From the NCBI GenBank assembly GCA_903824675.1, contig CAIJXV010000052.1, positions 1 through 53,491 of the forward strand: a DNA stretch of 53,491 bases. The letters are read 5' to 3'. Positions 1 through 9,237 of this stretch are shown piece by piece. The notes beneath the pieces are model-generated. The model worked only from the letters and a program-made list of their open reading frames with translations. It did not search any database and was not told the origin of the DNA. The translations under genes and the position numbers were made by a program. Origin of the DNA: an uncultured bacterium. Lineage in GTDB: Bacteria; Verrucomicrobiota; Kiritimatiellia; CAIKKV01; CAIJXV01. Positions within the stretch are counted from its first letter, which is position 1; each line of letters opens with the position of its first letter.

Positions 1-195
1 CCCAGTACAGACACCCGTATCGGGTGGCTGATCTCCTCCCCGAAGCCAGCCCATAGGTCTGGCTTTACTTCAACGTCCCCCAGTACAGCCACCCGTATCG
101 GGTGGCTGATCTCCTCCCCGAAGCCAGCCCATAGGTCTGGCTTTACTTCAACGTCCCCCAGTACAGACACCCGTATCGGGTGACTGATTTCCTCG
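1..195. repeat. 78-bp tandem repeat of two hairpin modules (2.5 copies)
   Basis: Copies start at 1, 79 and 157; the third loses similarity after about 193. Each unit carries two palindromic modules. Module P has arms CAGCCACCCG and CGGGTGGCTG around TAT (86-108 in copy 2; copy 1 has one arm mismatch). Module R1 has arms AAGCCAG and CTGGCTT around nine bases (43-65, 121-143). The same two modules, joined by a similar short spacer, recur inverted at 52980-53033. The array may continue beyond the window edge. No coding potential is seen. Confidence 0.95.
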
Positions 196-215
196 CGAGC
201 CAACCCGAAAGGGCT

Positions 216-1268
216 CTACACACACGCCGCGTGGATTGCCTTTAAGATGGCCGGGACATCATAGGTCAGGCGCCAACCAGGGTAGTGCGCCTTGAATTTC
301 TCAACACTGCTCACCCACCAGATGTGATCACCAATCCGAGCCTGATCCATATACCGGACGTTCATCTTGCGGCCGGAAATCGACTCGCACCAGGCGATCG
401 CCTCCTGCATCGAACAATTGCTGAAGCGGCTGCCGCCCATGTTGTACACTTCACCCGGACGGGGCGCCTGGTAAAAGGCATCAAAAGCCCGGATCAGATC
501 GGCGCTGTGAATATTGTCCCGGACCTGTTTCCCCTTATACCCGTAAATCTCGTATTCCCGTCCACTCACCGCGCACTTCATCAGATACGATAAAAATCCG
601 TGCAGACGGGTTCCCGAATGACCCGGCCCCGTTAAACAGCCGCCCCGAAAAACCGCCGTCTTCATCCCGAAATACCGTCCATATTCCTGCACCAGCACAT
701 CCGCCGCAACCTTGGATGCGCCAAATAGGCTGTGCTTGGTTTGATCGATGCTCATCGTCTCATCGATCCCATCCCGAGCATACGGATGCGCGGGATCCAG
801 TTCCCAACGGGTCTCCAACTCGATCAGCGGCAGCGAGTTCGGCGTATCCCCATACACCTTGTTGGTCGAAGTAAAAATGAAGACCGCCTCCGGCGCCGTT
901 TTACGCACCGTCTCCAGTATCACCAGGGTCCCGTTGGCGTTGACCGTAAAATCCATGAAGGGATCCGATGCCGCCTAGTCATGCGACGGCTGGGCCGCCG
1001 TGTGAATGACCAGCCGGATGTCCGAGGAATAGGTTTTAAAAATCCGCTCCATCGCGTCCGGCGACCGGATATCCTCATCGCAGTGAACATAATTCGCAAA
1101 TTGTTCTTTCAGCGTATCCCGTTGCCAGCGGGTGGAGGCCTCTGCGCCAAAAAAACGGGCGCGCATGTCATTGTCGATCCCGACCACCCGATAGCCCTGT
1201 TGCAGATAAAAACGGGCGGCCTCCGCCCCCACCAACCCTGCCGATCCGGTCACAATTACGGTTTTCAT
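216..1268 (-). pseudogene. NAD-dependent nucleotide-sugar epimerase, interrupted by in-frame amber codon
   Basis: Extended short-chain dehydrogenase of the CDP-tyvelose/paratose epimerase-like group, normally acting on nucleotide-linked sugars in the cytoplasm. ATG at 1268 follows a GGAGAC-type ribosome site; the Rossmann motif TGSAGLVG opens the protein. Reading continues to HTAAQPSHD, meets TAG at 975-977 (codon 98), then resumes in the same frame with [16 protein letters not shown] and runs to a normal stop, for about 350 residues in all. The family normally has Trp at the amber position (HDWAA), so TGG to TAG explains the break. The catalytic Tyr of YxxxK is Phe here (SLFGASK), which I recall as usual for this subgroup. 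It lies 20 nt downstream of a related epimerase in the same operon. It could be a true nonsense allele or a base-call error; the downstream part could restart at 956. Confidence 0.85.
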
Positions 1269-1288
1269 CTCGTCGTCTCCTCTGCTGT

Positions 1289-2347
1289 TCAGCCCCCAAA
1301 TACGGGACGCAACAGCGTCTCGTGATCCCGCATCCACTTCGCCGTATCCCCAATCAGGGTTTCCAAATTGCGCCCGGGCCGCCACTCGAAGTCCGCCATC
1401 ACCCGGCGTCGGTCGGTCAGATAAAACGGCACATCACTCGCCCGAATTTGGGGATCTTCCCCCAGCGGGATCTGACGCCCCACGATATTCGAAACGCAGC
1501 GGGTTAATTCCCGCAATGAGAAACTGATCTCACGTCCGCCGCCCACGTTGTAGATGCGGCCGTCCCAAAAAGCGTCGCGGCGAATCTGGCGGATCACCAG
1601 GTCGGCAAAATCGTCGATGTGCAATACGTCGCGGACCTGTTTCCCGCCATACCCGATATAGGACAGGGGCCGCCCATAATGATGCGCCGCCACCCAGAGC
1701 GCGGTAACCCCTTGATCGACCCGCCCCATCTGCCACGGACCGGCCAGCACGCCGCATCGGTTGATCAATACCTTCAGTCCCCATTGGGCCGCATATTCCT
1801 GGGCCATGATTTCCGAGGCAAACTTGGTCGCCCCATACAGGGTCCGCGCGCCACCCACCGGAAATTCCTCCGCAATCCCGTGCGCCGAAAGCCCGGGCAT
1901 CCCGGGATTCGCCGCGATTTCAAATCGGGTTTCCGTTTCCACCAGGGGAATCGCGCGCAAGGCCGCCAAAGGATAAATCCGGCTGGTTGAAATAAACAGC
2001 ACCCGCGCATTCCAACCCCGGGCCGCCTCCAACAGGTTCAAGGTTCCGCCCAGATTCGTATCGAGCACGTATCGGACGTCGCCGGAAGCGCCGGCCAACA
2101 CCGACGGCTCCGCCGCGGCATCGATCACTAAATCATACGGCTCACGCCCGAACGACCCCGCCTCGCGGACATCCCCGGTCTGAACCGTCACCCCGCCCTT
2201 TTCCAGCCGGCCCACATTCAGCTCGGAGCCCTTGCGATAAAAGTTATCCAGCGCGACCACCGCGCACGCCGGCCATTCGGCGCGCAACCGCAAAGCCAGA
2301 TTCGATCCCACAAATCCCGCCCCGCCGGTGATCAGGATGCGCTTCAT
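1289..2347 (-). CDS. NAD-dependent epimerase/dehydratase (CDP-tyvelose epimerase-like)
   Basis: Cytoplasmic extended SDR enzyme of 352 residues, predicted to epimerise or dehydrate a nucleotide-activated sugar. The N-terminus MKRILITGGAGFVGSN is the NAD-binding GxxGxxG fold, and the catalytic YxxxK is present as YGATK. The C-terminal half carries YGGKQVRDVLH, matching the [12 protein letters not shown] of the broken downstream neighbour, so the two are paralogues. A longer frame extends to 2434, but the ATG at 2347 starts directly at the Rossmann strand and overlaps the TGA of the CBM9-like gene as ATGA, indicating translational coupling. The substrate cannot be read from sequence. Confidence 0.9.
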   Translation of the reverse strand: MKRILITGGAGFVGSNLALRLRAEWPACAVVALDNFYRKGSELNVGRLEKGGVTVQTGDVREAGSFGREPYDLVIDAAAEPSVLAGASGDVRYVLDTNLGGTLNLLEAARGWNARVLFISTSRIYPLAALRAIPLVETETRFEIAANPGMPGLSAHGIAEEFPVGGARTLYGATKFASEIMAQEYAAQWGLKVLINRCGVLAGPWQMGRVDQGVTALWVAAHHYGRPLSYIGYGGKQVRDVLHIDDFADLVIRQIRRDAFWDGRIYNVGGGREISFSLRELTRCVSNIVGRQIPLGEDPQIRASDVPFYLTDRRRVMADFEWRPGRNLETLIGDTAKWMRDHETLLRPVFGG

Positions 2348-3042
2348 GCGCGAACCCCTTTTTTTGCGAACCGGATCGGCGCAAAATACTCCGGCTGATG
2401 GAAGCTCAAGACCTCCTCGATCGGCGACCAGCATCCCCAGTGAGGCTGTGACGTGTGCGAGGCGATTTTATAAAAATTCGCGCGCCAGGCGTGCCCTTCC
2501 ACCGGCCCCAGCGGACCTAGAAAATCTTCCAATACAGCGAAAGGAATCGTCGCCTGAACCCACCAGGTCAGCGGCTTTCGGATTTCAATCGGGATGAATT
2601 TCGGCAGGGACGTCCGGATCGATAGGCGTTCCAACTGAGCCGAAGTCAGCGGCGTGACCTGCCGGGCATCGCCCTCCTTTTTCGGATAACGGACAAAAAA
2701 CATCAGCGGAGTGCCTCCGCAATTGATTTCCAGGTTGAAATAACCGGGACGCCCTTCGGGTTCGAAGAAAAACTCAACACAGCTATCCTTACACACCGGC
2801 CCCTGGGGACGGGTGTTAACGGCACGGACAAAACGATCCCGAACCCGGAAAAAAAGGTGAAGCCCCCGGTCATCATAAGCAAGTTTCGCCTCGGTCAGCG
2901 GCCGATGTTCCTTACTGGCGGCATGAAACGCTGCAACCCGCAAAACAGGAACGCTCGCCCACGGCGCTTCATTCCAAGCCCGGCCAAACGCCGCCCGGTC
3001 CAACCGGGCCATTTGATATCCGCATGTCTGATCTGTTTTCAT
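2344..3042 (-). CDS. carbohydrate-binding family 9-like protein
   Basis: 232-residue beta-sandwich protein of the CBM9-like family. Supporting segments are the VPVLRVAAFHAASKEHRPLTEAKLAYDDRGL stretch (about 32-62), the core KDSCVEFFFEPEG with GYFNLEINCGGT (about 85-110), and the ending HWGCWSPI. These proteins usually bind glycans or sit beside glycoside hydrolases. No signal peptide is evident, so it may be cytosolic, which fits coupling to a nucleotide-sugar epimerase through a 4-nt ATGA overlap (2344-2347). A 173-nt gap separates it from the upstream glycosidase gene; I see no clear promoter there. Family assignment is firm, ligand unknown. Confidence 0.85.
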   Translation of the reverse strand: MKTDQTCGYQMARLDRAAFGRAWNEAPWASVPVLRVAAFHAASKEHRPLTEAKLAYDDRGLHLFFRVRDRFVRAVNTRPQGPVCKDSCVEFFFEPEGRPGYFNLEINCGGTPLMFFVRYPKKEGDARQVTPLTSAQLERLSIRTSLPKFIPIEIRKPLTWWVQATIPFAVLEDFLGPLGPVEGHAWRANFYKIASHTSQPHWGCWSPIEEVLSFHQPEYFAPIRFAKKGVRA

Positions 3043-3215
3043 AACCCATCTATATTACCGTCCGCCATTTCAGTCCGCCACTATTTTCTACGAAATCCGG
3101 TAAAAATCGAGCTCGAACGTAGGCTTGGCAGTTCCGATCGGAAGAAGGTTGAAGCACCCGTTTCGCCATTTCCATTACAGCCAAGGGTACGTCTTGACGT
3201 TTGGGATCCGTTGCG

Positions 3216-5177
3216 TTACGCCCGACGGTCTTTCGTCAATTCCAGAATCAAGCCATCATTGCCAGGCACATGGCCTGTCCAGGTTCCGGCCGGGTTCACG
3301 GATTTGATCTCCGGCTTGCCGCCCCGGTTCCGGATCACCCGCCGGATATTCCAACCCTTGGCCAACCCTAATTCGACATCGCAGCCGTCGGGCTGATAAT
3401 TGATCGCCACCGCAATCCGGTGCCGGGAATCGACCGGATGTTCGGTCACCCCGAGCTGTGCCGCGGTCCGGGATTGGATCACCCGCCCGTGCAGGGCTTT
3501 CTTCGCCACCTGCCGGTAAAGATTCCAAACCGGCGCCGCCTCGGGCGCGAAAGCACCGGGGCGCCCCAACAGGGCCTTCTCCGGTGAGCCGGCCAGAAAA
3601 TAAACCCAGCCGCGGCCCAACGCCGCCCGAGTGAACAATGGATTGCCGTCGGATTCCGCCGCCAGAACTTCTGCGCGCGTCGCTCGCAAGGTCAGACGGA
3701 ACGGGGTCGACAGGGGGATTTCCGGCAGATCTTCCCCCGTCAAGTTCAGCGCCCCCTCCCGACGGGAGCGATGAATCACTTCGACTCCCGCCAGCGCCTC
3801 AAGGCCGTCCGGCAGTCCGTCGTCCAACGAAAGATACAGCGTGGCCCCGGCGCGAACCCGGTCCAGTATCGCCTGGAAGCGCCGCCGGGGAATCGGCCGA
3901 TGTCCCCGCAGGGACGGCACGAGATAGAGTTCCGCATCCGGCGCAGGCTGATGGGGGGCTACAAAGGTCAATTCGAATCCCGCCAACTTGGCCAGCACAA
4001 ACGTCATATAGGCGGTACCCCATTGATCCTGGTCGCGGGTGAGCACGCAAACGGCCTCGCGGCGGCGGGGCGGCAACGGCCCCATCGATAATTTCTCCAA
4101 AAAACGGCGGAACGATTGAAATTCGTGGATCACCGGTTTGGGTTCGCGCCGGGCCGTGCATAACCCCAATTCGCGCTCCACGGTGAACCAATCATAGGGT
4201 GCCGCATCGAGATGCGACTGGTCATACGCACACCACCAGATAAAGGCCCGATGATCATGTGCCCAGGCCGACCATAGGCCGGAACGGCTAAAGCTGGCGG
4301 CCACCTGGCGATCCGCAAACATCGGCCCCAACGTCCCCACTTCCTCCACTAAACAAGGCTTGCCCCCGATATCTGAATACAGGGTTGATTCCGCCGTCGC
4401 ATGCAGAATCGAGCGGACGGTATTGACGGGATCCACATCGCAATGGGGCGTAAAAGGCGGATAGGGATGCGTCGTCAGGAAGTCGGTCAATTCCCCCTGA
4501 TCCTCCAGGTTCCAGGCGGCCCAGGGATCCGCCGACAGGGAGTGCATCCCCGAAATCACCGGGCGGGTGGGATCGATGGAGCGGATCGTACTCACCACCC
4601 CGGCCGTCCAAACCCAGGACTGCTCGGCCGTCGCATGGCCCATGCAATTGCATTCGTTCCCCAGATCCCAGGCTAGAATCGCCGGGTGATCCTTGAATTC
4701 CTTCACGAATTCCCGCACAAACCGCAACTGCCACTGGACGACCATGGGATTCGTGATGGGATCCAACCCGTCGAACGCCGGGGGAACGAATAGTCGCCCG
4801 CTCATCCAGCCGGTGATCAGGCCGATCACCAGGTGCAGGTCCTGTTCCGCCGCACAGTCGGCCAGAAAGCGAAAATGTTCCATCGCGGATCGCGACACAC
4901 CGGCCCGGCCCCATTCGTCATCGGGCAGGGGTTCTTCGCCAAACCGAAATTCAACGGGGGTCGCCCGCGCCGTCCGCAGGAGCGTCAGCGGCTGGAAATC
5001 GGGCCACATCGGAAAAACCCGGAGAACCTGCAACCCCTGGCGTGCCAGGCTGGCCAGATCCTTTTGAACTTCCCGGGGTTGCCAATCGGACCACATGGCC
5101 GTTCCCGCATGCGAGGCCCAATAGTTACACCCCACGGATAACTGGCCTGACGCGAAAACCGAAGCTGTTTTTTTCAT
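3216..5177 (-). CDS. glycoside hydrolase family 5-like protein (cellulase/mannanase superfamily)
   Basis: 653-residue glycosidase. Residues about 1-370 form a TIM barrel of the GH5/clan A type. AWDLGNECN presents the acid/base Glu (about residue 175), and CLVEEVG presents the nucleophile Glu (about 268-269). The remaining ~280 residues look like a beta-galactosidase-style trimerisation/Rossmann-like domain (TFVAPHQPAPDAELYLVPSL) and a C-terminal beta-domain. No signal peptide is visible. The ATG at 5177 is preceded by GGAGAAG, which lies inside the end of the SIMPL gene; that stop is one base upstream, so the two genes form an operon. A frame continues to 5201 but lacks a better ribosome site. 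The exact substrate is not inferable. Confidence 0.85.
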   Translation of the reverse strand: MKKTASVFASGQLSVGCNYWASHAGTAMWSDWQPREVQKDLASLARQGLQVLRVFPMWPDFQPLTLLRTARATPVEFRFGEEPLPDDEWGRAGVSRSAMEHFRFLADCAAEQDLHLVIGLITGWMSGRLFVPPAFDGLDPITNPMVVQWQLRFVREFVKEFKDHPAILAWDLGNECNCMGHATAEQSWVWTAGVVSTIRSIDPTRPVISGMHSLSADPWAAWNLEDQGELTDFLTTHPYPPFTPHCDVDPVNTVRSILHATAESTLYSDIGGKPCLVEEVGTLGPMFADRQVAASFSRSGLWSAWAHDHRAFIWWCAYDQSHLDAAPYDWFTVERELGLCTARREPKPVIHEFQSFRRFLEKLSMGPLPPRRREAVCVLTRDQDQWGTAYMTFVLAKLAGFELTFVAPHQPAPDAELYLVPSLRGHRPIPRRRFQAILDRVRAGATLYLSLDDGLPDGLEALAGVEVIHRSRREGALNLTGEDLPEIPLSTPFRLTLRATRAEVLAAESDGNPLFTRAALGRGWVYFLAGSPEKALLGRPGAFAPEAAPVWNLYRQVAKKALHGRVIQSRTAAQLGVTEHPVDSRHRIAVAINYQPDGCDVELGLAKGWNIRRVIRNRGGKPEIKSVNPAGTWTGHVPGNDGLILELTKDRRA

Positions 5178-5178
5178 C

Positions 5179-5916
5179 TCACTTCTCCGTCGCGATGGCA
5201 TATTCCAGCGTCACGACGGCCTTGGCGGTCTTCTTGATCGTGGTCGTATCGTATAATCCATAACCGGACGTATCGGTGGAATTCTGGCGGGTGATTTGAA
5301 AAACCCCCTGCTGGGCGGAAACCAACGAACCGACCTTGCCCTTGCTATTCCGGGCCAACGCCTCGGCGCGCTCATAGCCATCCTCCGTCGCACGGGACAA
5401 CAGGGCCACCTTGACGTCCTTCAGGTCGGACACATAAAACTCGGGGTCGAAAACCCGCAGATCAATACCTTCCCGAATCAGTTCGTTGATCGCAATCGCA
5501 GCGTCCCGAATCCGTTCGACATCGCCGGATTCGACGACCAGGTTCTGTGTTCCGTCGTAAAACTCGACTTCATTCATTTCACGGCCCTGATCATCCCGTC
5601 GGGCCACTTTCAAAACCTCCACCGGTTCCGTCGAAATCTCCCCGGGTTTGAACCCGCGTTGGGCCAGGTAAACCTGAACCCGGCTGCGCCCAGCCTGAAG
5701 ACCTTCATACGCCTCCTTCAATCCGGCCCCTCGGAATTGGATCCGGCAGGTAAACCGGCCGATATCGGAGATCACATTCGTTTCCGAAAAACCTTTGACC
5801 TCCAGCGTTTTCTCATGCCGGATCCGCACAAAGAATTTCGAGAGAACCGCCGCCGAAAAAAACATGCCCACCGCCAAAATCACCGCTGCCAGCGCCATCT
5901 TGATGTTGATATTCAT
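5179..5916 (-). CDS. SIMPL domain-containing protein, membrane-anchored
   Basis: 245-residue protein with an N-terminal hydrophobic anchor (about 5-28, ALAAVILAVGMFFSAAVLS) followed by a SIMPL (DUF541) domain: ekTLEVKGFSETNVISDIGRF near the start and KTAKAVVTLEYAI at the end. SIMPL proteins are periplasmic or membrane-attached and have been linked to oxidative stress and signalling; their biochemical role is poorly defined. It heads the minus-strand group ending at 216. The region between it and the divergent oxidoreductase at 6210 (293 bp) should hold both promoters. Confidence 0.9.
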   Translation of the reverse strand: MNINIKMALAAVILAVGMFFSAAVLSKFFVRIRHEKTLEVKGFSETNVISDIGRFTCRIQFRGAGLKEAYEGLQAGRSRVQVYLAQRGFKPGEISTEPVEVLKVARRDDQGREMNEVEFYDGTQNLVVESGDVERIRDAAIAINELIREGIDLRVFDPEFYVSDLKDVKVALLSRATEDGYERAEALARNSKGKVGSLVSAQQGVFQITRQNSTDTSGYGLYDTTTIKKTAKAVVTLEYAIATEK

Positions 5917-6102
5917 GGTTAACCGGATTCTTTCGTGTTGTGGAATAACGCCGTCATCCTAGCGACCGGAACTCCGCATGGCAACCTCGAAACAGAACCT
6001 GTTGTCGCGGCGGAGAGATGGATGGACAGCAGGGAATTCACCCCCTCGCGAACCAAGTGAGCGCCACGGCCTGGCTCCGGCTAAAATCACTGCTAAATTC
6101 CC

Positions 6103-6130
6103 TTGAATAGTGCTGGATTAAGCGTATAAG
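6103..6130 (+). promoter_or_regulatory. possible sigma70-type promoter for the 6210 oxidoreductase cluster
   Basis: TTGAAT (6103-6108), 16-bp spacer, TATAAG (6125-6130). It sits in the divergent gap about 80 bp upstream of the ATG at 6210. Judged by eye only; no transcript data. Confidence 0.3.
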
Positions 6131-6209
6131 CGATTCCGTTTGACCGGTTTCATAGGCCCATCCCAAAGGATGTCGGTCGGCCGGTCTCAACCGGGTGGTG
6201 CGATCCAGC

Positions 6210-7313
6210 ATGAAAAAACTAAACGTCGGGATTATCGGTTGCGGGAACATCAGCGGGATTTATTTTAAAACCTGCCAGAAATTGGACACGACCCAAATCA
6301 CCGCCTGTGCCGATCTGCTCCTCGATCGCGCCCAGGCCAAGGCCAAGGAATTCGATATTCCCAAGGCGTGCACGGTGGATGAAATCCTCCAGGATCCGGC
6401 GATCGATATCATTCTCAATCTCACCATTCCCAAAGCCCATACCGAAGTCGCCCTGGCCGCCCTCAAGGCCGGCAAGCATGTCTATGGCGAAAAACCGCTC
6501 GCCATCAATCGCGCCGACGGCCTGAAAATTCTCGAGGCCGCCAAACGCAAAAAACTCCGTGTGGGCTCGGCGCCGGACACCTTCCTCGGCGCCGGCATCC
6601 AAACCTGCCGCAAGCTGATCGAGGACGGCTGGATCGGCCAACCCATCGCCGCCACTGCCTTCATGACCTGCCACGGCCACGAAGGCTGGCACCCTGATCC
6701 CGAGTTCTACTATAAAGTCGGCGGCGGCCCCATGCTCGATATGGGCCCTTACTATCTCACCGCGCTGGTCAACCTCATGGGTCCTGTCAAGCGCGTCAGC
6801 GGCGCCACCCGGGCCACCTTCCCGGAACGACTCATCACCAGCCAGCCCAAGTATGGCACCACGATCAAGGTCGACACCCCGACCCACATCGCCGGCACCC
6901 TCGAATTCGCCACCGGCGCCATCGGCACCATCATCACCAGTTTCGATGTCTGGGCGGCCAACCTGCCCCGAATCGAAATCTTCGGCACGGCGGGAACCCT
7001 GTCCGTCCCCGATCCCAACGGGTTCGGCGGTCCCATCAAACTGTTCCGCCCCGGCCAGCCGGATTGGGTGGAAATGCCCCTGGCCTTCGGTTACGCGGAA
7101 AACAGCCGGGGCCTCGGGGTCGCCGACATGGCCGCCGCCATCCAGACGGGCCGCCCCCATCGCGCCAGCGGCGAACTGGCCTATCACGTCCTGGATGTCA
7201 TGCTGTCCTTTGAGGACGCCTGCACCGCCGGCAAGTATGCCGAAATCAAAAGCACCTGCAAACAACCGGCCCTCTTCCCCCTGGGACTGCGGCCCGGTTC
7301 GGTCGACGCTTAA
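6210..7313 (+). CDS. Gfo/Idh/MocA family oxidoreductase
   Basis: 367-residue NAD(P)-dependent sugar or inositol-type dehydrogenase. The Rossmann motif VGIIGCGNISG lies at residues about 6-16, and GEKPLAI (about 96-102) contains the EKP motif typical of the family. The C-terminal alpha/beta domain carries the substrate pocket (GGGPMLDMGPYYLTALVNLMG). The start is taken at ATG 6210; an in-frame GTG at 6195 is possible, and neither has a strong ribosome site. First gene of a four-gene plus-strand run with ThuA and two more oxidoreductases, pointing to oxidation of one sugar or polyol class. Confidence 0.93.
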   Translation: MKKLNVGIIGCGNISGIYFKTCQKLDTTQITACADLLLDRAQAKAKEFDIPKACTVDEILQDPAIDIILNLTIPKAHTEVALAALKAGKHVYGEKPLAINRADGLKILEAAKRKKLRVGSAPDTFLGAGIQTCRKLIEDGWIGQPIAATAFMTCHGHEGWHPDPEFYYKVGGGPMLDMGPYYLTALVNLMGPVKRVSGATRATFPERLITSQPKYGTTIKVDTPTHIAGTLEFATGAIGTIITSFDVWAANLPRIEIFGTAGTLSVPDPNGFGGPIKLFRPGQPDWVEMPLAFGYAENSRGLGVADMAAAIQTGRPHRASGELAYHVLDVMLSFEDACTAGKYAEIKSTCKQPALFPLGLRPGSVDA

Positions 7314-7347
7314 TCCATACATATTCAAACACAGGAGGTTCTGATTC

Positions 7348-7995
7348 ATGAAAAAAGCACTGATGGTTTGGGGCGGTTGGGACGGGCATGAGCCCCGTCA
7401 ATGCGTCGAATTGCTCGCGCCGGTTTTGAAGAACGAGGGATTCGAGGTGGAGATCGTGACCTCGCTTGATTCTTATCTCGACGCCGCCAAGATGAAATCG
7501 TTAAGCCTGATCGTTCCCTGCTGGACGATGGGCGCGATTACCGGCGAACAGGAAAAGGGCCTGATGGAAGCCGTCAAAGACGGCGTCGGCCTGGCCGGCT
7601 GGCATGGCGGGATGTGCGATGCCTATCGCCAGAACACCTCCTACCAGTTCATGACCGGCGGACAATGGGTCGCCCACCCCGGCGGCATCGTGGACTACAC
7701 CGTTAACATCACGAATAAAACCGACCCCATCACCAAGGGCCTGAAGGATTTCGCCATGAAATCCGAGCAGTATTACCTGCATACGGATCCGGGCAATGAA
7801 GTGCTCGCCCACACGACCTTCACCAACGGCTACGATGCGCCTTGGATCGCCGGCACCGTCATGCCCCAGGTATGGAAACGGAAATGGGGCCAGGGCCGCG
7901 TCTTTTACTCGGCGTTGGGCCATGTGGCCAAAGATTTTGAGGTTCCCGAAGTCAAGGAAATCATGCGCCGCGGCATGCTTTGGGCCGCACGTTAA
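7348..7995 (+). CDS. ThuA domain-containing protein
   Basis: 215-residue ThuA-like protein with a glutamine-amidotransferase-type fold. Features are [11 protein letters not shown] at the N-terminus, [14 protein letters not shown] in the centre and the closing [15 protein letters not shown]. ThuA proteins occur with Gfo/Idh/MocA oxidoreductases in trehalose/disaccharide keto-sugar catabolism; ThuA itself has no settled reaction. Strong ribosome site AGGAGG at 7332-7337. It lies 34 nt after the first oxidoreductase and 21 nt before the next, so co-transcription is likely. Confidence 0.93.
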   Translation: MKKALMVWGGWDGHEPRQCVELLAPVLKNEGFEVEIVTSLDSYLDAAKMKSLSLIVPCWTMGAITGEQEKGLMEAVKDGVGLAGWHGGMCDAYRQNTSYQFMTGGQWVAHPGGIVDYTVNITNKTDPITKGLKDFAMKSEQYYLHTDPGNEVLAHTTFTNGYDAPWIAGTVMPQVWKRKWGQGRVFYSALGHVAKDFEVPEVKEIMRRGMLWAAR

Positions 7996-8016
7996 AGCCA
8001 GCGGGGATGTCTTTAT

Positions 8017-9048
8017 ATGAAATATAAAAAACCGGCAGATATCAAAGTCGGGGTGATCGGCTACGGCGGCGCCTTTAACATGGGGCGCAGCCATCTCAAT
8101 GAGATGAAACAGGCGGGCATGACCCCCACGGCCGTGGTGGAAATCGACCCTACCCGCCTCGCGGCGGCCACCCAGGACTTTCCCGGCATCGAAACCTATG
8201 CCTCGGTCGCCCAGATGCTGAAGCAGTCGGACGTCGATCTCCTGGCCATCATCACTCCCCACAACACCCACGCCAAGCTCGCCTTGCAATGTCTCAATGC
8301 CGGGCGGCATGTCGTTTGCGAAAAACCGCTGGCCATCACCACCGCCGAATGCGATGCCATGATCGCCGCCGCCAAACGCAAAAAAGTCGTCCTCTCCACC
8401 TATCATAACCGCCATTGGGATGGGTGTATTCTTCAGGCGGTCGATCTGATCTGCCGGAAGAAAGCGATTGGCGACGTCTTTCGGATCGACGCCCATATGG
8501 GCGGCTGGGGACAACCCGGCGACTGGTGGCGGACGAGCAAGGCCATTTCCGGTGGCATCCTCTATGATTGGGGCGTTCACCTGCTCGAATACGCCCTGCA
8601 AATCATGCAGGCGGACATCGTCGAAGTTTCCGGCTTTGCGAAGAATGGCATCTGGGCTTCCAAAACCAAGTGGAAAAAAGATACCAACGAGGACGAAGGC
8701 TGTGCCGTGATCCGCTTCCATAACGGCGGATGGGTGAACCTGTTGATTTCGTCCGTCGATTCACGCCCCAAACCCGGCTGGCTTGAATTTACGGGGACCA
8801 AGGGGACCTACGCGATGGATTGGGGCGGCTGGGAAGTCATCACCCACAAAGGGAACCAGACGCTGACCACCAAGGGGCCCAATCCGGAATCCACCGGCTG
8901 GAAACTTTACCAGAACATCGCCGATCATCTGACGAAGGGCGAGAAGATGATCATCACCCCGGAATGGGCGCGGCGGCCCATCCATATTCTGGACCTGGCC
9001 AACCGAAGCGCCAAAATCGGCCGCGCCCTGCCGGCCCAGTACAAGTAA
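8017..9048 (+). CDS. Gfo/Idh/MocA family oxidoreductase
   Basis: 343-residue NAD(P)-dependent oxidoreductase. The nucleotide-binding segment KVGVIGYGGAFNMG lies near residue 10, and CEKPLAIT (about 107-114) is the EKP motif. Catalytic-domain features include GGWGQPGDWWRTSKAISGG and the DWGVHLLEYAL helix. It is clearly a different subfamily from its two neighbours, so the three are unlikely to be redundant copies. It is followed by a hairpin at 9062-9082. Confidence 0.93.
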   Translation: MKYKKPADIKVGVIGYGGAFNMGRSHLNEMKQAGMTPTAVVEIDPTRLAAATQDFPGIETYASVAQMLKQSDVDLLAIITPHNTHAKLALQCLNAGRHVVCEKPLAITTAECDAMIAAAKRKKVVLSTYHNRHWDGCILQAVDLICRKKAIGDVFRIDAHMGGWGQPGDWWRTSKAISGGILYDWGVHLLEYALQIMQADIVEVSGFAKNGIWASKTKWKKDTNEDEGCAVIRFHNGGWVNLLISSVDSRPKPGWLEFTGTKGTYAMDWGGWEVITHKGNQTLTTKGPNPESTGWKLYQNIADHLTKGEKMIITPEWARRPIHILDLANRSAKIGRALPAQYK

Positions 9049-9061
9049 GCCAATGACGGAA

Positions 9062-9082
9062 GGCCCCTGAGGGACAGGGGCC
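9062..9082 (+). terminator. GC-rich hairpin downstream of the 8017 oxidoreductase
   Basis: Perfect 8-bp stem GGCCCCTG/CAGGGGCC with loop AGGGA. No T tract follows, so it could be a transcript-end stabiliser or attenuator rather than a classical intrinsic terminator. Confidence 0.4.
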
Positions 9083-9237
9083 GCCGGAGAGCCCCTGCGG
9101 CTACGGTACCTGTTCTGTCCGTGGCGGCGATGCACGCATCTCACCCCATATATCCCCCCGCGCCTTTTGCGGCGCGACAACCCATCTGATTGTAAACCCT
9201 AAACACGGGGTCGACACCCCTCAATGAGGAATTCAAC

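Noticed and set aside
1-195. Tandem repeat at the window start as a CRISPR array
   Set aside because: The 78-bp unit repeats as a whole with no variable spacers, and the same palindromic modules occur singly elsewhere.
6219-7349. 376-codon antisense open frame opposite the first oxidoreductase
   Set aside because: Gly/Asp/Ala-rich composition with no domain features; it is the GC-skewed shadow of the plus-strand gene. The same applies to 7501-8721 and 9199-10368.
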